Shown here: one piece after another, positions 28,101-36,243 of the stretch
How positions within the stretch are numbered: position 1 is the stretch's first letter
Layout of the letters: each line of letters starts with the position of its first letter
Assembly (NCBI RefSeq): GCF_039134705.1
Contig: NZ_CP146256.1
Location: 3,596,001 to 3,660,000, forward strand
DNA length: 64,000 bases
Reading direction: 5' to 3'
From: Kineothrix sp. IPX-CK
Lineage (GTDB): Bacteria > Bacillota > Clostridia > Lachnospirales > Lachnospiraceae
The notes under the pieces: model-generated
The model's input: the letters and a program-made list of their open reading frames with translations, nothing else
What the model was told of the DNA's origin: nothing
Database searches by the model: none
Made by a program: the position numbers and the translations under genes

Positions 28101-29695
28101 TCTCTGATCGCATCGATAGGCGGGTTGGTCACCTGTGCAAAAAGTTGTTTAAAGTAATGAAACAACGGATGATAGGTCTTGCTTAACACCGGCAGCGGAG
28201 TGTCTACTCCCATTGCGGCAATAGCTTCCCCTCCGTTTCTGGCCATAGGAAGAATACTCGTCTTCAATTCCTCATATGCATAGCCGAACGCCTTCTGCAT
28301 ACGCCTTCTTTCTTCATTGGTAAATTCCGGCACCCTTTGATTAGGAATATGCAGGCTTTTTAGCGTAACCAGATTATTGTCCAACCACTCGCCGTAGGGC
28401 TGTGCACAAGCGTATTTTTCCTTCAGCTTATCGTCGTCGATGACTTCACCCTTCACCATATCCACAAGGAGCATCTTGCCCGGACGCAGCCTTTCCTTCA
28501 CCACAATTTTTGTCGGATCAATATCCAGTACGCCTACTTCGGAAGAAAGAATGAGCTGTCCGTCATCGGTTATCATATAACGGGAAGGGCGAAGTCCGTT
28601 GCGGTCAAGCACAGCACCCATAATATCTCCGTCCGAGAATAGAATGGAAGCAGGCCCGTCCCACGGCTCCATCATAGTGGCATAATATTGATAAAAGTCC
28701 TTTTTATGCTGATTCATCGTCTTATTATTCGCCCAAGGCTCAGGAATGGTAATCATCACCGCAAGAGGCAGATCCATACCGCTCATAACGAGGAATTCCA
28801 GGGTGTTATCAAGCATGGCGGAGTCGGAGCCGGAAGCATTCACTACGGGAAGGACTTTATGGAGCTGTCCTTTCAGGTGCTCGGATTCCATGTTTTCCTC
28901 TCTGGCCAGCATCTTATCCGCATTTCCGCGAATCGTATTGATTTCGCCGTTGTGTACGATGAAGCGGTTAGGATGCGCTCTCTCCCAGCTTGGATTGGTA
29001 TTGGTCGAGAAGCGGGAATGTACTACTGCAATGGCTGATTCATAATCCTTATCCTGTAAATCGGAAAAGAAGGTGCGCAGCTGTCCCACCAGGAACATTC
29101 CTTTATATACAAGAGTCCTGCTGGAAAGGGATACTACATAGGTATTGTCACCGGACTGCTCGAATACACGGCGCACGATGTAGAGAATACGGTCAAAGTC
29201 GAGACCTTTTTCCACATTCGCCGGCTTTTTAACAAAGCCCTGCATAATATAGGGCATACATTCAACCGCTTTATGTCCGAGTACTGATGGAACGGTTTCC
29301 ACTTTCCTCCAGCCGAGGAAAGTCAGGCCTTCTTTTTCCACGATGATTTCGAACATCTTCATGGCCTGATTTCTCTTCATTTCCTCCTGAGGGAAGAAAA
29401 ACATGCCTACTCCGTATTCCCTTTCTCCGCCAAGCGTGATTCCCAGAGGAGCGGTAACTTTTACCATGAATTTGTGAGGCACCTGTGTCAGGATCCCAAC
29501 ACCGTCACCTGTCTTTCCTTCTGCATCTTTTCCGGCTCTGTGCTCCAGATTCTCCACTATTTTGAGGGCATTTTCAACTGTTTCATGACTTTTTTTACCT
29601 TTGATATTAACGCAGGCACCGATACCGCAGTTGTCGTGTTCGAATTCAGGGCGGTAAAGCGGCGCTTCCGGGATGGGCATTTTCACATCAAACAT
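25148..29695 (-). CDS. gltB: Glutamate synthase large subunit
   Basis: A 1515-aa subunit that converts glutamine plus 2-oxoglutarate into two glutamates. A 22-residue leader ends before Cys23 of NCGIGACVN, the N-terminal nucleophile of the glutaminase domain after processing. HSRFSTNTNPSWERAHP belongs to that domain. The FMN domain shows SGYDGGTGAAPRNSI, and the 3Fe-4S site is CNLDTCPVGVATQ. The C-terminal glycine-rich helix domain is seen in VEGVGDHGCEYMTGG. The start is ATG 29695 after AAAGGAG. Together with gltD it is the main ammonia-assimilation enzyme. A promoter with an immediate hairpin lies upstream. Confidence 0.98.
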   Translation of the reverse strand: MFDVKMPIPEAPLYRPEFEHDNCGIGACVNIKGKKSHETVENALKIVENLEHRAGKDAEGKTGDGVGILTQVPHKFMVKVTAPLGITLGGEREYGVGMFFFPQEEMKRNQAMKMFEIIVEKEGLTFLGWRKVETVPSVLGHKAVECMPYIMQGFVKKPANVEKGLDFDRILYIVRRVFEQSGDNTYVVSLSSRTLVYKGMFLVGQLRTFFSDLQDKDYESAIAVVHSRFSTNTNPSWERAHPNRFIVHNGEINTIRGNADKMLAREENMESEHLKGQLHKVLPVVNASGSDSAMLDNTLEFLVMSGMDLPLAVMITIPEPWANNKTMNQHKKDFYQYYATMMEPWDGPASILFSDGDIMGAVLDRNGLRPSRYMITDDGQLILSSEVGVLDIDPTKIVVKERLRPGKMLLVDMVKGEVIDDDKLKEKYACAQPYGEWLDNNLVTLKSLHIPNQRVPEFTNEERRRMQKAFGYAYEELKTSILPMARNGGEAIAAMGVDTPLPVLSKTYHPLFHYFKQLFAQVTNPPIDAIREEVVTSTTVYIGTEGNVLEETPKNCNVLQINNPILTNTDLMKIKSMKVEGFKVEVVPITYYKNTSLERAIERLFVEVDRAYREGGNILILSDRGVDENHVAIPSLLAVSALNQHLVKTKKRTSVALILESGEPREVHHFATLLGYGACAINPYLAQESIKELIDSKMLDKDYYAAVDDYNNAVLHGIVKIASKMGISTIQSYQGSQIFEAIGINYDVINKYFTNTVCRVSGIALKDLEKQVDDLHSGAFDPLDLQTDLTLDSLGHHKMRSGADEHLYNPATIHLLQQSTKRGDYGMFKQYTQLVNDENSVKNLRGLMDFNYPKQSIPLEEVESVEEIVTRFKTGAMSYGSISREAHETMAIAMNTLKGKSNSGEGGEDLERLTVGQDGLNRCSAIKQVASGRFGVTSRYLVSAKEIQIKMAQGAKPGEGGHLPGEKVYPWVAKTRHSTPGVGLISPPPHHDIYSIEDLAELIYDLKNSNKDARISVKLVSEAGVGTVAAGVAKAGAQVILVSGYDGGTGAAPRNSIHNAGLPWELGLAETHQTLIMNGLRGKVRIETDGKLMSGRDVAIAAILGAEEFGFATAPLVTMGCVMMRVCNLDTCPVGVATQNPELRKNFKGKPEYVVNFMKFIATELREYMAKLGVRTIDELVGRTDLLKMKESLTKRQQQVDLVQILSNPYAGSQEKMTFDPKQVYDFQLEKTLDEKVLLKQLSGAIAKGTKRSIEVDVKNTDRAFGTILGSEITKQLGDSVEEDTYRILCKGTGGQSFGAFIPKGLTLELVGDSNDYFAKGLSGGKLIIYPPAGSGFKAEDNIIIGNVALYGATSGKVYINGMAGERFCVRNSGAHAVVEGVGDHGCEYMTGGRVVVLGPTGKNFAAGMSGGIAYVLDENNDLYIRLNKEMVSSHELTSKYDVLELKEMIKEHVALTNSAKGKKILDNFKDYLPKFKKIIPHDYERMLTTIVQMEEKGLSAEQAQIEAFYVNSAK

Positions 29696-29798
29696 ATCTT
29701 TTCTCCTTTCATATGTTGGCGCCAGGAAATTGTGAGTTTGGCAATAGCCTAGGCCTTGGGGAACTTAATAAATAACTTATTCATAACTTAATTTATAG

Positions 29799-29879
29799 CA
29801 AAAAAGGGCGCAAAAAGCTCTTAATACGCTTCTTTGCGACCTATGCAATTACTATACACCTATTTTTTTATGCTGTAAA
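29799..29879 (-). promoter_or_regulatory. gltB promoter followed at once by a terminator-like hairpin
   Basis: On the minus strand TTTACA (29874-29879), 17 bp, TATAGT (29851-29856). Transcription would start near 29844. The first ~40 nt form a hairpin (29806-29841; GGTCGCAAA.AAGC pairs with GCTTTTTGCGCCC-type sequence) followed by six U. It could be an attenuator of gltBD or yield a very short RNA. Confidence 0.55.
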
Positions 29880-30082
29880 TAATTATTTTAGCCATTATTG
29901 TCTGATAATTTGACTATTTGATTATTGTATTGATTATTGTCAGACTTTTATTAATATTTTCTCACTATTTTATTTCGGATTTATTCTCGATAATCGTCGT
30001 TTTTTCCAGATAAATTCTAGGTTTCAGACTCTATATAGTCCGAAATTTATCATTTAAAAAAAATAAGACTTCTGGAAAAATT
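29880..30082. other. AT-rich region upstream of the gltB promoter
   Basis: No coding sequence seen. It contains imperfect inverted pairs: GTCTGATAAT near 29909 with ATTATTGTCAGAC ending near 29945, and TTTCGGA near 29974 with TCCGAAA near 30040. They could be activator sites for gltB or termination signals of the preceding minus-strand gene set, but nothing decides this. Confidence 0.35.
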
Positions 30083-30970
30083 TTAGATATATTTTTTTTG
30101 TTTCCACATGAGAAAAAGGCTTATGAATGAAATTGTCAGAAAAATAAAGCAATTTAACATAGTAGCCATTCCTGTCAATCCCTGACTGCTGTATGCAGTC
30201 ATGAAAACGCTCAGATTAGCCAGAGAATGAAAGAGAACGGGAGCAGCGAAGTTTCCGAACAGTTCGTAGGAAAAGGTAATCGCTATTCCGAGTATGCAGC
30301 CGTAGATTCCTTGTACGAGATTACCGTGATAGCTGCCGAATAATATGCCGCAGACGACAATGGATAGTACGGAGTTGAAGTATCTTTTCATTCGGTTGTA
30401 GATAAGGCCTCTGAATACAATTTCCTCGGCAAGCGGGGATAAAATACCGTAAATGACTATGCCTGCGGCAAAAGCCACTCCGAATTGCCTGGATGCTATG
30501 TCCTGATAGGCGGCGGATCTTCCTGCGATTCCGGTGAGCAATAGGAGAATATTGGTTCCCATAGCCAGCGTTATTGCAAATATTGCCAGCAGAATGTACG
30601 ATATGAAAGCGCTTGTTCCGGATGTTGCCTGATTTAATGCCCGGAACTTTGCTTTGGACGTTGTCTGAAGCGCTGCCTGGGAGGCGTTTTTCCCGGGACT
30701 TTTGCGAAGCAGCTTGGCAAGCCGGAATTCTGTTTTAGCCATGGGCCAGACGAAGGCCATGCCTATTAACAGGGAGAGGGCATTTAGGACGGCGTTTATT
30801 GTCTGGGGATGGGCAAGAATGTATTTCGCGTAACTTCCTCCCAAACCTAAACTCATATTCATAAGAAATGCAAGCAGTACCTGTGCTAAATCGTGAGCGA
30901 TGAAATATACCACGAAGGGCATGAGTATATTCCATGTCTTTTTTAATGAAGATTCCGGTTGGGGTGTCAT
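30083..30970 (-). CDS. CPBP family intramembrane metalloprotease (CAAX/Abi type)
   Basis: A 295-aa membrane protein with about eight helices. The three family motifs are present: AEEIVFRGLIYNRMKR (EExxxR), FGSYHGNLVQGIYG (FxxxH type), and the later helix LFHSLANLSVF containing a further His/Asn pair. Members cleave prenylated or other membrane-bound peptides, often as immunity or processing proteins in bacteriocin loci, but no bacteriocin gene is near. Its ATG overlaps the stop of the preceding HAD gene (ATGA), so translation is probably coupled. Confidence 0.9.
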   Translation of the reverse strand: MTPQPESSLKKTWNILMPFVVYFIAHDLAQVLLAFLMNMSLGLGGSYAKYILAHPQTINAVLNALSLLIGMAFVWPMAKTEFRLAKLLRKSPGKNASQAALQTTSKAKFRALNQATSGTSAFISYILLAIFAITLAMGTNILLLLTGIAGRSAAYQDIASRQFGVAFAAGIVIYGILSPLAEEIVFRGLIYNRMKRYFNSVLSIVVCGILFGSYHGNLVQGIYGCILGIAITFSYELFGNFAAPVLFHSLANLSVFMTAYSSQGLTGMATMLNCFIFLTISFISLFLMWKQKKYI

Positions 30971-31620
30971 TGTATCAAAAGCCTCCTCAATTCTTCTACT
31001 GTGTTCACGATATAATCGGCTCCTGCTGCCTCCAGTTCACCTTCTCCCGCATAGCCGAAGGTCACTCCCACAGTTGTCAGGCCGTGTTCCTTCCCTCCGA
31101 ATACATCGAATTCCCGGTCGCCTATCATTGCAGTGTGTTCCTTATCTATGCTTGCGGAAAGCTGGCGAAGGGCTTCCTCTACCACTTCTTCTTTGCTTCC
31201 TCTCACACCGTTTAGCTCGCTTCCTACCACAACGTCGAAATATTGGCGGATTTCAAAATGATTTAGGATTTTTTCTACGAATACGGTGGGTTTACTGGAT
31301 GCTACCGCCAGCACCTTCCCTTCATTTTTCAGCGCTGCCAGCATCTGTGCTGTACCCGGATATATTCTGTTCTGAAAGATTCCTGTGGGGGAAAACCATT
31401 CCCTGTATTTTACGATTGCTTTTTGGGCCTGCTCTTCATTGAAGCCGTAATATTTCATGAAGCTGTCCTTAAGCGGAGGACCGATGAAGGGCTCCAGCTT
31501 GTCCAGATCAGGCTCGTCAATTCCAAAAGACTTAAGTGCATATTGTACCGATGTCGTAATTCCCTCCTTGGGATCCGTCAGGGTTCCGTCCAAATCAAAT
31601 AACAAATACTTGTATTTCAT
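30967..31620 (-). CDS. HAD family phosphatase (phosphoglycolate phosphatase-like)
   Basis: A 217-aa HAD hydrolase. Motif I is FDLDGTLTD with the nucleophile Asp, motif II is AVASSKP, motif III is a Lys in GSKEEV, and motif IV is MIGDREFDVFGG. The helical cap between motif I and II is of the C1 type, as in PpaX/Gph proteins that remove phosphate from phosphoglycolate or pyrophosphate. The exact substrate cannot be told. The stop overlaps the start of the CPBP protease gene by four bases. GGAGAAATGGAATGAAA-type context gives an acceptable ribosome site. Confidence 0.9.
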   Translation of the reverse strand: MKYKYLLFDLDGTLTDPKEGITTSVQYALKSFGIDEPDLDKLEPFIGPPLKDSFMKYYGFNEEQAQKAIVKYREWFSPTGIFQNRIYPGTAQMLAALKNEGKVLAVASSKPTVFVEKILNHFEIRQYFDVVVGSELNGVRGSKEEVVEEALRQLSASIDKEHTAMIGDREFDVFGGKEHGLTTVGVTFGYAGEGELEAAGADYIVNTVEELRRLLIQ

Positions 31621-31826
31621 TCCATTTCTCCTTGTTCATTAACCATAACGGAATTATATCATTATACCTTCTTGACGCGCAACCCCGCCCGTGATACACT
31701 ATCCTTCACTTATAATTATCCACTGCATTAATTGTCACAGCCTTTTTTGGCAAAATCCAAAATTATAAACCGACTTGGCAAGATATAAGTAACTGTAAAT
31801 TATATTACTACTAAGAGGAAGCAAAC

Positions 31827-32615
31827 ATGATTACACTGGAACATGTAAGCAAGACCTACAAGGTCTCTAAACGTGACGCAGGATTTTATTCGGCATGCAA
31901 GGCTCTATTTCGCAGAGATTATGAATATATCCATGCGCTGGATGATGTCTCCTTTTCCATCGGAGAGGGAGAAATGGTCGGTTATATCGGCCCCAACGGA
32001 GCCGGAAAAAGCTCTACCATCAAAATTCTAAGCGGTATACTTACACCGGACAGCGGTACTTGTCTGATCAATGGACGCGTTCCGTGGAAGAACCGTATCG
32101 AACACGTGAAAGACATCGGTGTCGTATTCGGTCAGCGCACCCAGCTATGGTGGGACGTTCCCGTTGCGGATTCTTTCGAGCTGCTGAAGGAAATCTACAG
32201 GATAGATACCGCCTCCTACTGCCGCAATCTGGAACGGCTCACTTCCATGCTGAACCTTGCGGATCTGCTGAAAACTCCTACGAGACAGCTTTCCTTAGGT
32301 CAGAGGATGCGCTGTGAGATCGCGGCCTCGCTTTTACATAATCCCCGCATACTTTTTCTGGACGAGCCCACCATAGGATTGGATGCCGTATCGAAGCTTG
32401 CCGTCAGAGAGTTTATTTTACAACTGAATAAAGAAAATAACACTACTGTCATTTTAACGACTCACGATATGCAGGACATCGAGTCATTGACCAATAGAGT
32501 CATTCTGATAGGCAAGGGGCACATCCTCCTTGACGGAACTCTGAGCGATATCCGGAAGGATTTCGAAAGTACCGAAGCAGCACTGGCGGATTTTTACCGC
32601 TCTTACGACATATAA
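31827..32615 (+). CDS. ABC-2 type exporter ATP-binding protein
   Basis: A 262-aa ATPase with Walker A GPNGAGKS, Q-loop VFGQRTQLWWD, signature LSLGQRMR, Walker B ILFLDEPTIGLD and switch His in LTTHDM. The insertion between the first strands (KRDAGFYSACKALFRRDYEYI) and the QLWWD segment are typical of the group paired with two DUF990-like permeases. It is first in a three-gene operon; the next start lies 10 bp downstream. Exported substrate is unknown. AGAGGAAG precedes the ATG. The 206-bp upstream gap shows no gene. Confidence 0.93.
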   Translation: MITLEHVSKTYKVSKRDAGFYSACKALFRRDYEYIHALDDVSFSIGEGEMVGYIGPNGAGKSSTIKILSGILTPDSGTCLINGRVPWKNRIEHVKDIGVVFGQRTQLWWDVPVADSFELLKEIYRIDTASYCRNLERLTSMLNLADLLKTPTRQLSLGQRMRCEIAASLLHNPRILFLDEPTIGLDAVSKLAVREFILQLNKENNTTVILTTHDMQDIESLTNRVILIGKGHILLDGTLSDIRKDFESTEAALADFYRSYDI

Positions 32616-32625
32616 GGAGGCCGGT

Positions 32626-33429
32626 ATGAAAAAATATATCGCATTTTTCCGCCTCCGCTTCTCTATGGGACTTCAATATCGAGCCGCGGCTGCCGCGGGA
32701 GTCGTTACCCAGTTCGTTTGGGGAGGGATGGAAATCATGATGTTCCGCGCTTTTTACAATACAGATCCCGATGTATTCCCGATGACGTTTCAGGCTACCT
32801 CCGCCTATATCTGGATGCAGCAGGCATTTCTTGCATTGTTCATGGCCTGGCTTATGGAGAACGAAATCTTCGACTCCATCGTAAACGGCAATGTCGCCTA
32901 TGAACTTTGCCGCCCTATCGATATATATAACATGTGGTTTTCCAGAAGTCTCGCCAACAGAATTTCCAAAGCGGTTCTCAGATGCATGCCTATACTCCTT
33001 GTGGCAGGCTTTCTGCCTGCGCCTTATGGAATGATGCTTCCCGAAAGCCTTCCGGCGTTCATGCTCTTTTTGCTCACCATGCTTACGGGAGCAGGGGTAA
33101 CGGTAGCTTTCTGCATGCTCGTGTATATGATTTCCTTTTTCACAATATCTCCAGCCGGAATCCGTATCGTTGCTGTTTCGACGGTGGAATTTTTCTCAGG
33201 AGCAATTATTCCGCTGCCCTTTTTTCCTGAAAATATCAGGAAAATACTGGAGCTGCTTCCCTTTGCTTCGATGCAGAATGTTCCTCTCCGGATTTACAGC
33301 GGGGATTTGATCGGCGCTCCCATGTGGAAGGCGATTTTGCTCCAGTTCCTATGGCTTATGATTCTTGTTCTCATAGGAAAACTCTTGAATTCCCTCGCAA
33401 TGAAGCGTATCTCGCTGCAAGGCGGCTGA
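32626..33429 (+). CDS. ABC-2 type exporter permease, first subunit
   Basis: A 267-aa membrane protein with six predicted helices. LRFSMGLQYRAAAAAGVVTQ at the start, NGNVAYELCRPIDIYNMWFSR in the cytoplasmic loop and EFFSGAIIPLPFFPENIRK before the last helices are typical of ABC-2 family (DUF990-like) permeases that work in pairs. It follows its ATPase by 10 bp with GGAGG before the ATG and precedes the second permease by 9 bp. The substrate could be a lipid, peptide or drug. Nothing nearby specifies it. Confidence 0.88.
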   Translation: MKKYIAFFRLRFSMGLQYRAAAAAGVVTQFVWGGMEIMMFRAFYNTDPDVFPMTFQATSAYIWMQQAFLALFMAWLMENEIFDSIVNGNVAYELCRPIDIYNMWFSRSLANRISKAVLRCMPILLVAGFLPAPYGMMLPESLPAFMLFLLTMLTGAGVTVAFCMLVYMISFFTISPAGIRIVAVSTVEFFSGAIIPLPFFPENIRKILELLPFASMQNVPLRIYSGDLIGAPMWKAILLQFLWLMILVLIGKLLNSLAMKRISLQGG

Positions 33430-33438
33430 AAGGAGACG

Positions 33439-34218
33439 ATGAAAATGAAATTATACGCCAAATATTTTCTTATACACATTAAAAGCATTATGGGATATAA
33501 GACCTCTTTTTTGCTCACCTGCATCGGACAATTTCTTGTGTCCTTCAACGTATTTCTCGGCATATACTTTATGTTCCGGCGATTTTCAAGTGTCGAGGGC
33601 TTCACCTACAGCGAGGTTCTGCTTTGCTTTGGCATCACACTCATGGAATATTCTCTGGCAGAGGCCTTTGCCAGAGGCTTCGATATGTTCCCGGAGATGA
33701 TCAAAAAAGGGGAATTCGACAGGGTCATGGTACGTCCAAGAAATGAGATCCTTCAGGTTCTCGGCAGCCGCTTCGAATTCACCCGCATCGGAAGAATACT
33801 TCAGGCAATCGTCATGTTCGCTTATGGCATTGCAAACAGTAACATTTCATGGGATGTTCAGAAAATAGGCACTGTAGTCCTTATGCTGATTGGCGGTACG
33901 GCTGTTTTTACCGGCATTTTCCTCATCTATGCCGCCCTATGCTTCTTTACCACGGAGGGCCTGGAATTTATGAATGTGCTGACGGACGGAGCGAGGGAAT
34001 ACGGCAAATATCCGGTGAACATTTATGGAAAACGGGTTCTTCAGTTTTGCACCTTCATCATCCCATATTCTTTGATTCAATATTATCCGCTTTTAAATTT
34101 ATTGGACCGGGGCAAGCCATTCTATGGCCTGCTGCCGCTTCCTGCATGTTTATTCCTCCTTCCCTGCCTTCTGCTATGGAAGTCCGGAGTAAAGCATTAT
34201 ACTTCCTGCGGGTCCTGA
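33439..34218 (+). CDS. ABC-2 type exporter permease, second subunit
   Basis: A 259-aa membrane protein, paralogous in plan to the preceding permease: a basic N-terminus with IKSIMGYKTSFLLTCIGQ, a loop with KKGEFDRVMVRPRNEILQVLGSRFEFTRIGR, and NIYGKRVLQFCTFIIPYSLIQYYPL before the last helix. It should form a heterodimer with it. GGAGACG lies close to ATG 33439, and the second ATG (33445) may be the real start. The gene ends 66 bp before the convergent Fpg-like gene. Confidence 0.88.
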   Translation: MKMKLYAKYFLIHIKSIMGYKTSFLLTCIGQFLVSFNVFLGIYFMFRRFSSVEGFTYSEVLLCFGITLMEYSLAEAFARGFDMFPEMIKKGEFDRVMVRPRNEILQVLGSRFEFTRIGRILQAIVMFAYGIANSNISWDVQKIGTVVLMLIGGTAVFTGIFLIYAALCFFTTEGLEFMNVLTDGAREYGKYPVNIYGKRVLQFCTFIIPYSLIQYYPLLNLLDRGKPFYGLLPLPACLFLLPCLLLWKSGVKHYTSCGS

Positions 34219-34283
34219 AAAAAGGAGATTGCCTCCGGAGTGGAAAAGTGTGTGAAAGTAATATCCCGCATTTTCCGGCAAAA

Positions 34284-35108
34284 TCAAGCCCGCTGGCACT
34301 GAGAACAAAAATATACCGTTCCTCCCAGATAAGCCGTCTTCTGTATGGGATTACCGCAATATGGACATGGACCTCCAAGTGTCTTCTTACTGAGCTTAGT
34401 GCGGTATCCTCCGGCCTGTCCGAAGAGATTTTTCTCAGTATCTCTTCCGCCCTTTTCCGTCATCTCCCGAAGAACATTCGAAACTGCCGTATATAAACGC
34501 TTCCAATCCACTTCGCGCAGACTGCCGATTTTCTGTTTCGGATGGATTCCGGCCTCCAGAAGGATGTCCTGCAGTACGCCGTTGCCAAGTCCCGGAATCC
34601 TCTGCTCGGTAGCGAGCATCGCCTTTGCGGAAAGCTTCCCGCTCAACTCCTCTCTTAGCGATTGGAAATACGGGTAATCGAAGCCTTCCGTTCCGGGCAT
34701 GGGCTTCTCCTTCGCCACAAGATAATAAAAATTATCGTATTCCCCTGACCGAAACAGAAACATCGAACCATACATCTGGACTGTACATATGAGAGAGCTT
34801 TCATCCTCAAAGGTTATCCTCATCTGATATCTTTCGGGAAGCTTTTCTCCCTTTTCAAAATACCTTATATTTGTTCCATCTCCCACCGTAAACCTGTAGT
34901 CCTCCGCTTCCATCTCCACCATGCTTCCGATCCCATGGATTTCTCCTACGGTCTTTCCCTGAAGCTTTCCGGCATACTCCTGCGGATCGTCGGTATACCA
35001 AGCAAAGGAATGCTTCGTATGCCCGGTCTCTACCTCCGCTATTTTCTTTCCTTTGACCGTATCGGTCAGTTGCTTTGCCAACGTTAGACTTTCCGGTATC
35101 TCTATCAT
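34284..35108 (-). CDS. Fpg/Nei-family DNA glycosylase-like protein lacking the catalytic N-terminal proline
   Basis: A 274-aa protein of the formamidopyrimidine-DNA glycosylase fold. The helix-two-turn-helix region is LATEQRIPGLGNGVLQDILLEAGIHP, and a C-terminal zinc finger has CPYCG and CSQC with the KTLGGPCP approach. Fpg and Nei use Pro2 as the nucleophile in MPELPE; this protein starts MIEIPES, so Glu3 and Glu6 remain but position 2 is Ile. The ATG follows AGGAG by 11 nt, and no other start restores a proline. It may use another mechanism, act as an AP-site binder, or be non-catalytic. The same opening seems to recur in clostridial relatives I remember, so it is probably not an error. Confidence 0.85.
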   Translation of the reverse strand: MIEIPESLTLAKQLTDTVKGKKIAEVETGHTKHSFAWYTDDPQEYAGKLQGKTVGEIHGIGSMVEMEAEDYRFTVGDGTNIRYFEKGEKLPERYQMRITFEDESSLICTVQMYGSMFLFRSGEYDNFYYLVAKEKPMPGTEGFDYPYFQSLREELSGKLSAKAMLATEQRIPGLGNGVLQDILLEAGIHPKQKIGSLREVDWKRLYTAVSNVLREMTEKGGRDTEKNLFGQAGGYRTKLSKKTLGGPCPYCGNPIQKTAYLGGTVYFCSQCQRA

Positions 35109-35186
35109 TTTTATGCCACGCTCCTTCCACGCTTTATTTACCTTCCCAATATGTCTTGATATCTATTTTGATTCCTGAACTTATCC

Positions 35187-35831
35187 TTAGGGTGTGTCTG
35201 AAAATTGCTTGTACAACACTAAGCGAATTATTCGGTTCGACACAATAAAGCTTTCAGGCACACCCTGGAGATATTATAACATTTTAAGTAGTCAACAGTA
35301 TGTCATATTATATTTTTATTCGGATATTCTTTTGTTGAATCATCTGTTTTATATAAAAATGATGTCACAAATCGATTCATTATATGGTAAAATTGTAGTG
35401 CTGAGATGATGTTGCATTTTTCTTTCGAACATTATACCTTTGCCGAAATTTGCAGGTATTGAAAACGAGGAGGATTTTTATGAATCAGGATATTCAAAGC
35501 TATATCGATAACTATAACGAAGAAATTCAATTATTGTTTAGCAGACTGCGGGAGAACATCTATAAAAGCGTATCCTGCGAAATAGAGGAAAAGATGTGGG
35601 CGAAGCTGCCAAGCTTTTATGCAGGCGAAAGGTTCGTCCGTCTTATTCCGTTTAATGACCATGTCAATGTAGAGGCTGCTGCCGTTGTCGATTATAAATC
35701 TCAACTGAAAGGTTATAAAGTCACGCCAAAAGGAATGCTGCAAGTTTATCTTCATCAGGAAGTTCCGTATAAAATAATTCAAACTATATTTACAGAAACG
35801 TTAGATTGTTGACTTCAAAGACACACCCTAA
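35187..35831. mobile_element. Inverted-repeat element(s) flanking the DUF1801 gene, including a 78-bp MITE-like unit
   Basis: TTAGGGTGTGTCT (35187-35199) is repeated inverted at 35819-35831, bounding 645 bp that contain one gene. A third, slightly different copy (AGGCACACCCT, 35256-35266) faces the first, so 35189-35266 alone looks like a 78-bp MITE with about 15-bp ends. No transposase is present and no clear target duplication was seen. The ends resemble, but are not the same as, the 4715 element (TTAGGGTGTCAAA). Confidence 0.5.
35480..35812 (+). CDS. DUF1801 (YdhG-like) family protein
   Basis: A 110-aa soluble protein starting MNQDIQSYIDNYNEEIQLLF and including EEKMWAKLPSFYAGERFVRLIPFNDHVNVE, which fits the DUF1801/YdhG domain. 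Some members have been described as iron chaperone-like (frataxin-type fold). The function in this organism is unknown. ATG 35480 has GAGGAGG six bases upstream; the frame is open 10 codons earlier without a ribosome site. It sits alone inside a segment bounded by 13-bp inverted repeats, so it may have moved with them. Confidence 0.7.
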   Translation: MNQDIQSYIDNYNEEIQLLFSRLRENIYKSVSCEIEEKMWAKLPSFYAGERFVRLIPFNDHVNVEAAAVVDYKSQLKGYKVTPKGMLQVYLHQEVPYKIIQTIFTETLDC

Positions 35832-35859
35832 CTATATATAAGCAAAAAGAGGTTCATTT

Positions 35860-36243
35860 ATGAATTTAAGCGAAAGAGCAAAACAGTTGAAAACCGATAT
35901 CCCTGCACTTTTTTTAGCTTTAAAAAGTCCGGAAACGCCGGTTATTGCCAAAATCCTGGCAGGAATCACCGTAATTTACGCCCTCTCTCCCATCGACTTC
36001 ATACCCGATTTTATTCCGGTACTAGGCTATCTGGATGACGTTATCCTTCTTCCCGCGTTGATTTCTCTGACAATAAAATTCATACCAAAAGAAATCTTTC
36101 AAAATTGCAAAGCGGAAGCCGAACATATCTGGCAAAGCGGGAAACCGAAGAAATGGTACTATGCCATACCTATACTTCTTGTCTGGCTGCTTATCCTATG
36201 GCTGATAATAAAAACGGTCTTTTTCTACAGAATCACGAAGTAG
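35860..36243 (+). CDS. DUF1232 (YkvA family) membrane protein
   Basis: A 127-aa protein with the DUF1232 signature IYALSPIDFIPDFIPVLGYLDDVILLPALI at about residues 38-67 and a C-terminal membrane helix (AIPILLVWLLILWLIIKTVFF). Members are small membrane-associated proteins of unknown function. AAAGAGG lies about 10 nt before the ATG. The last 11 bases overlap the end of the convergent CmpB-type gene. It starts 28 bp to the right of the inverted-repeat end at 35831, so its promoter may lie inside that element. Confidence 0.85.
   Translation: MNLSERAKQLKTDIPALFLALKSPETPVIAKILAGITVIYALSPIDFIPDFIPVLGYLDDVILLPALISLTIKFIPKEIFQNCKAEAEHIWQSGKPKKWYYAIPILLVWLLILWLIIKTVFFYRITK

Noticed and set aside
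35194..35409. 71-codon plus-strand frame
   Set aside because: It starts inside the MITE-like repeat, has no ribosome site and has AT-rich low-complexity content.
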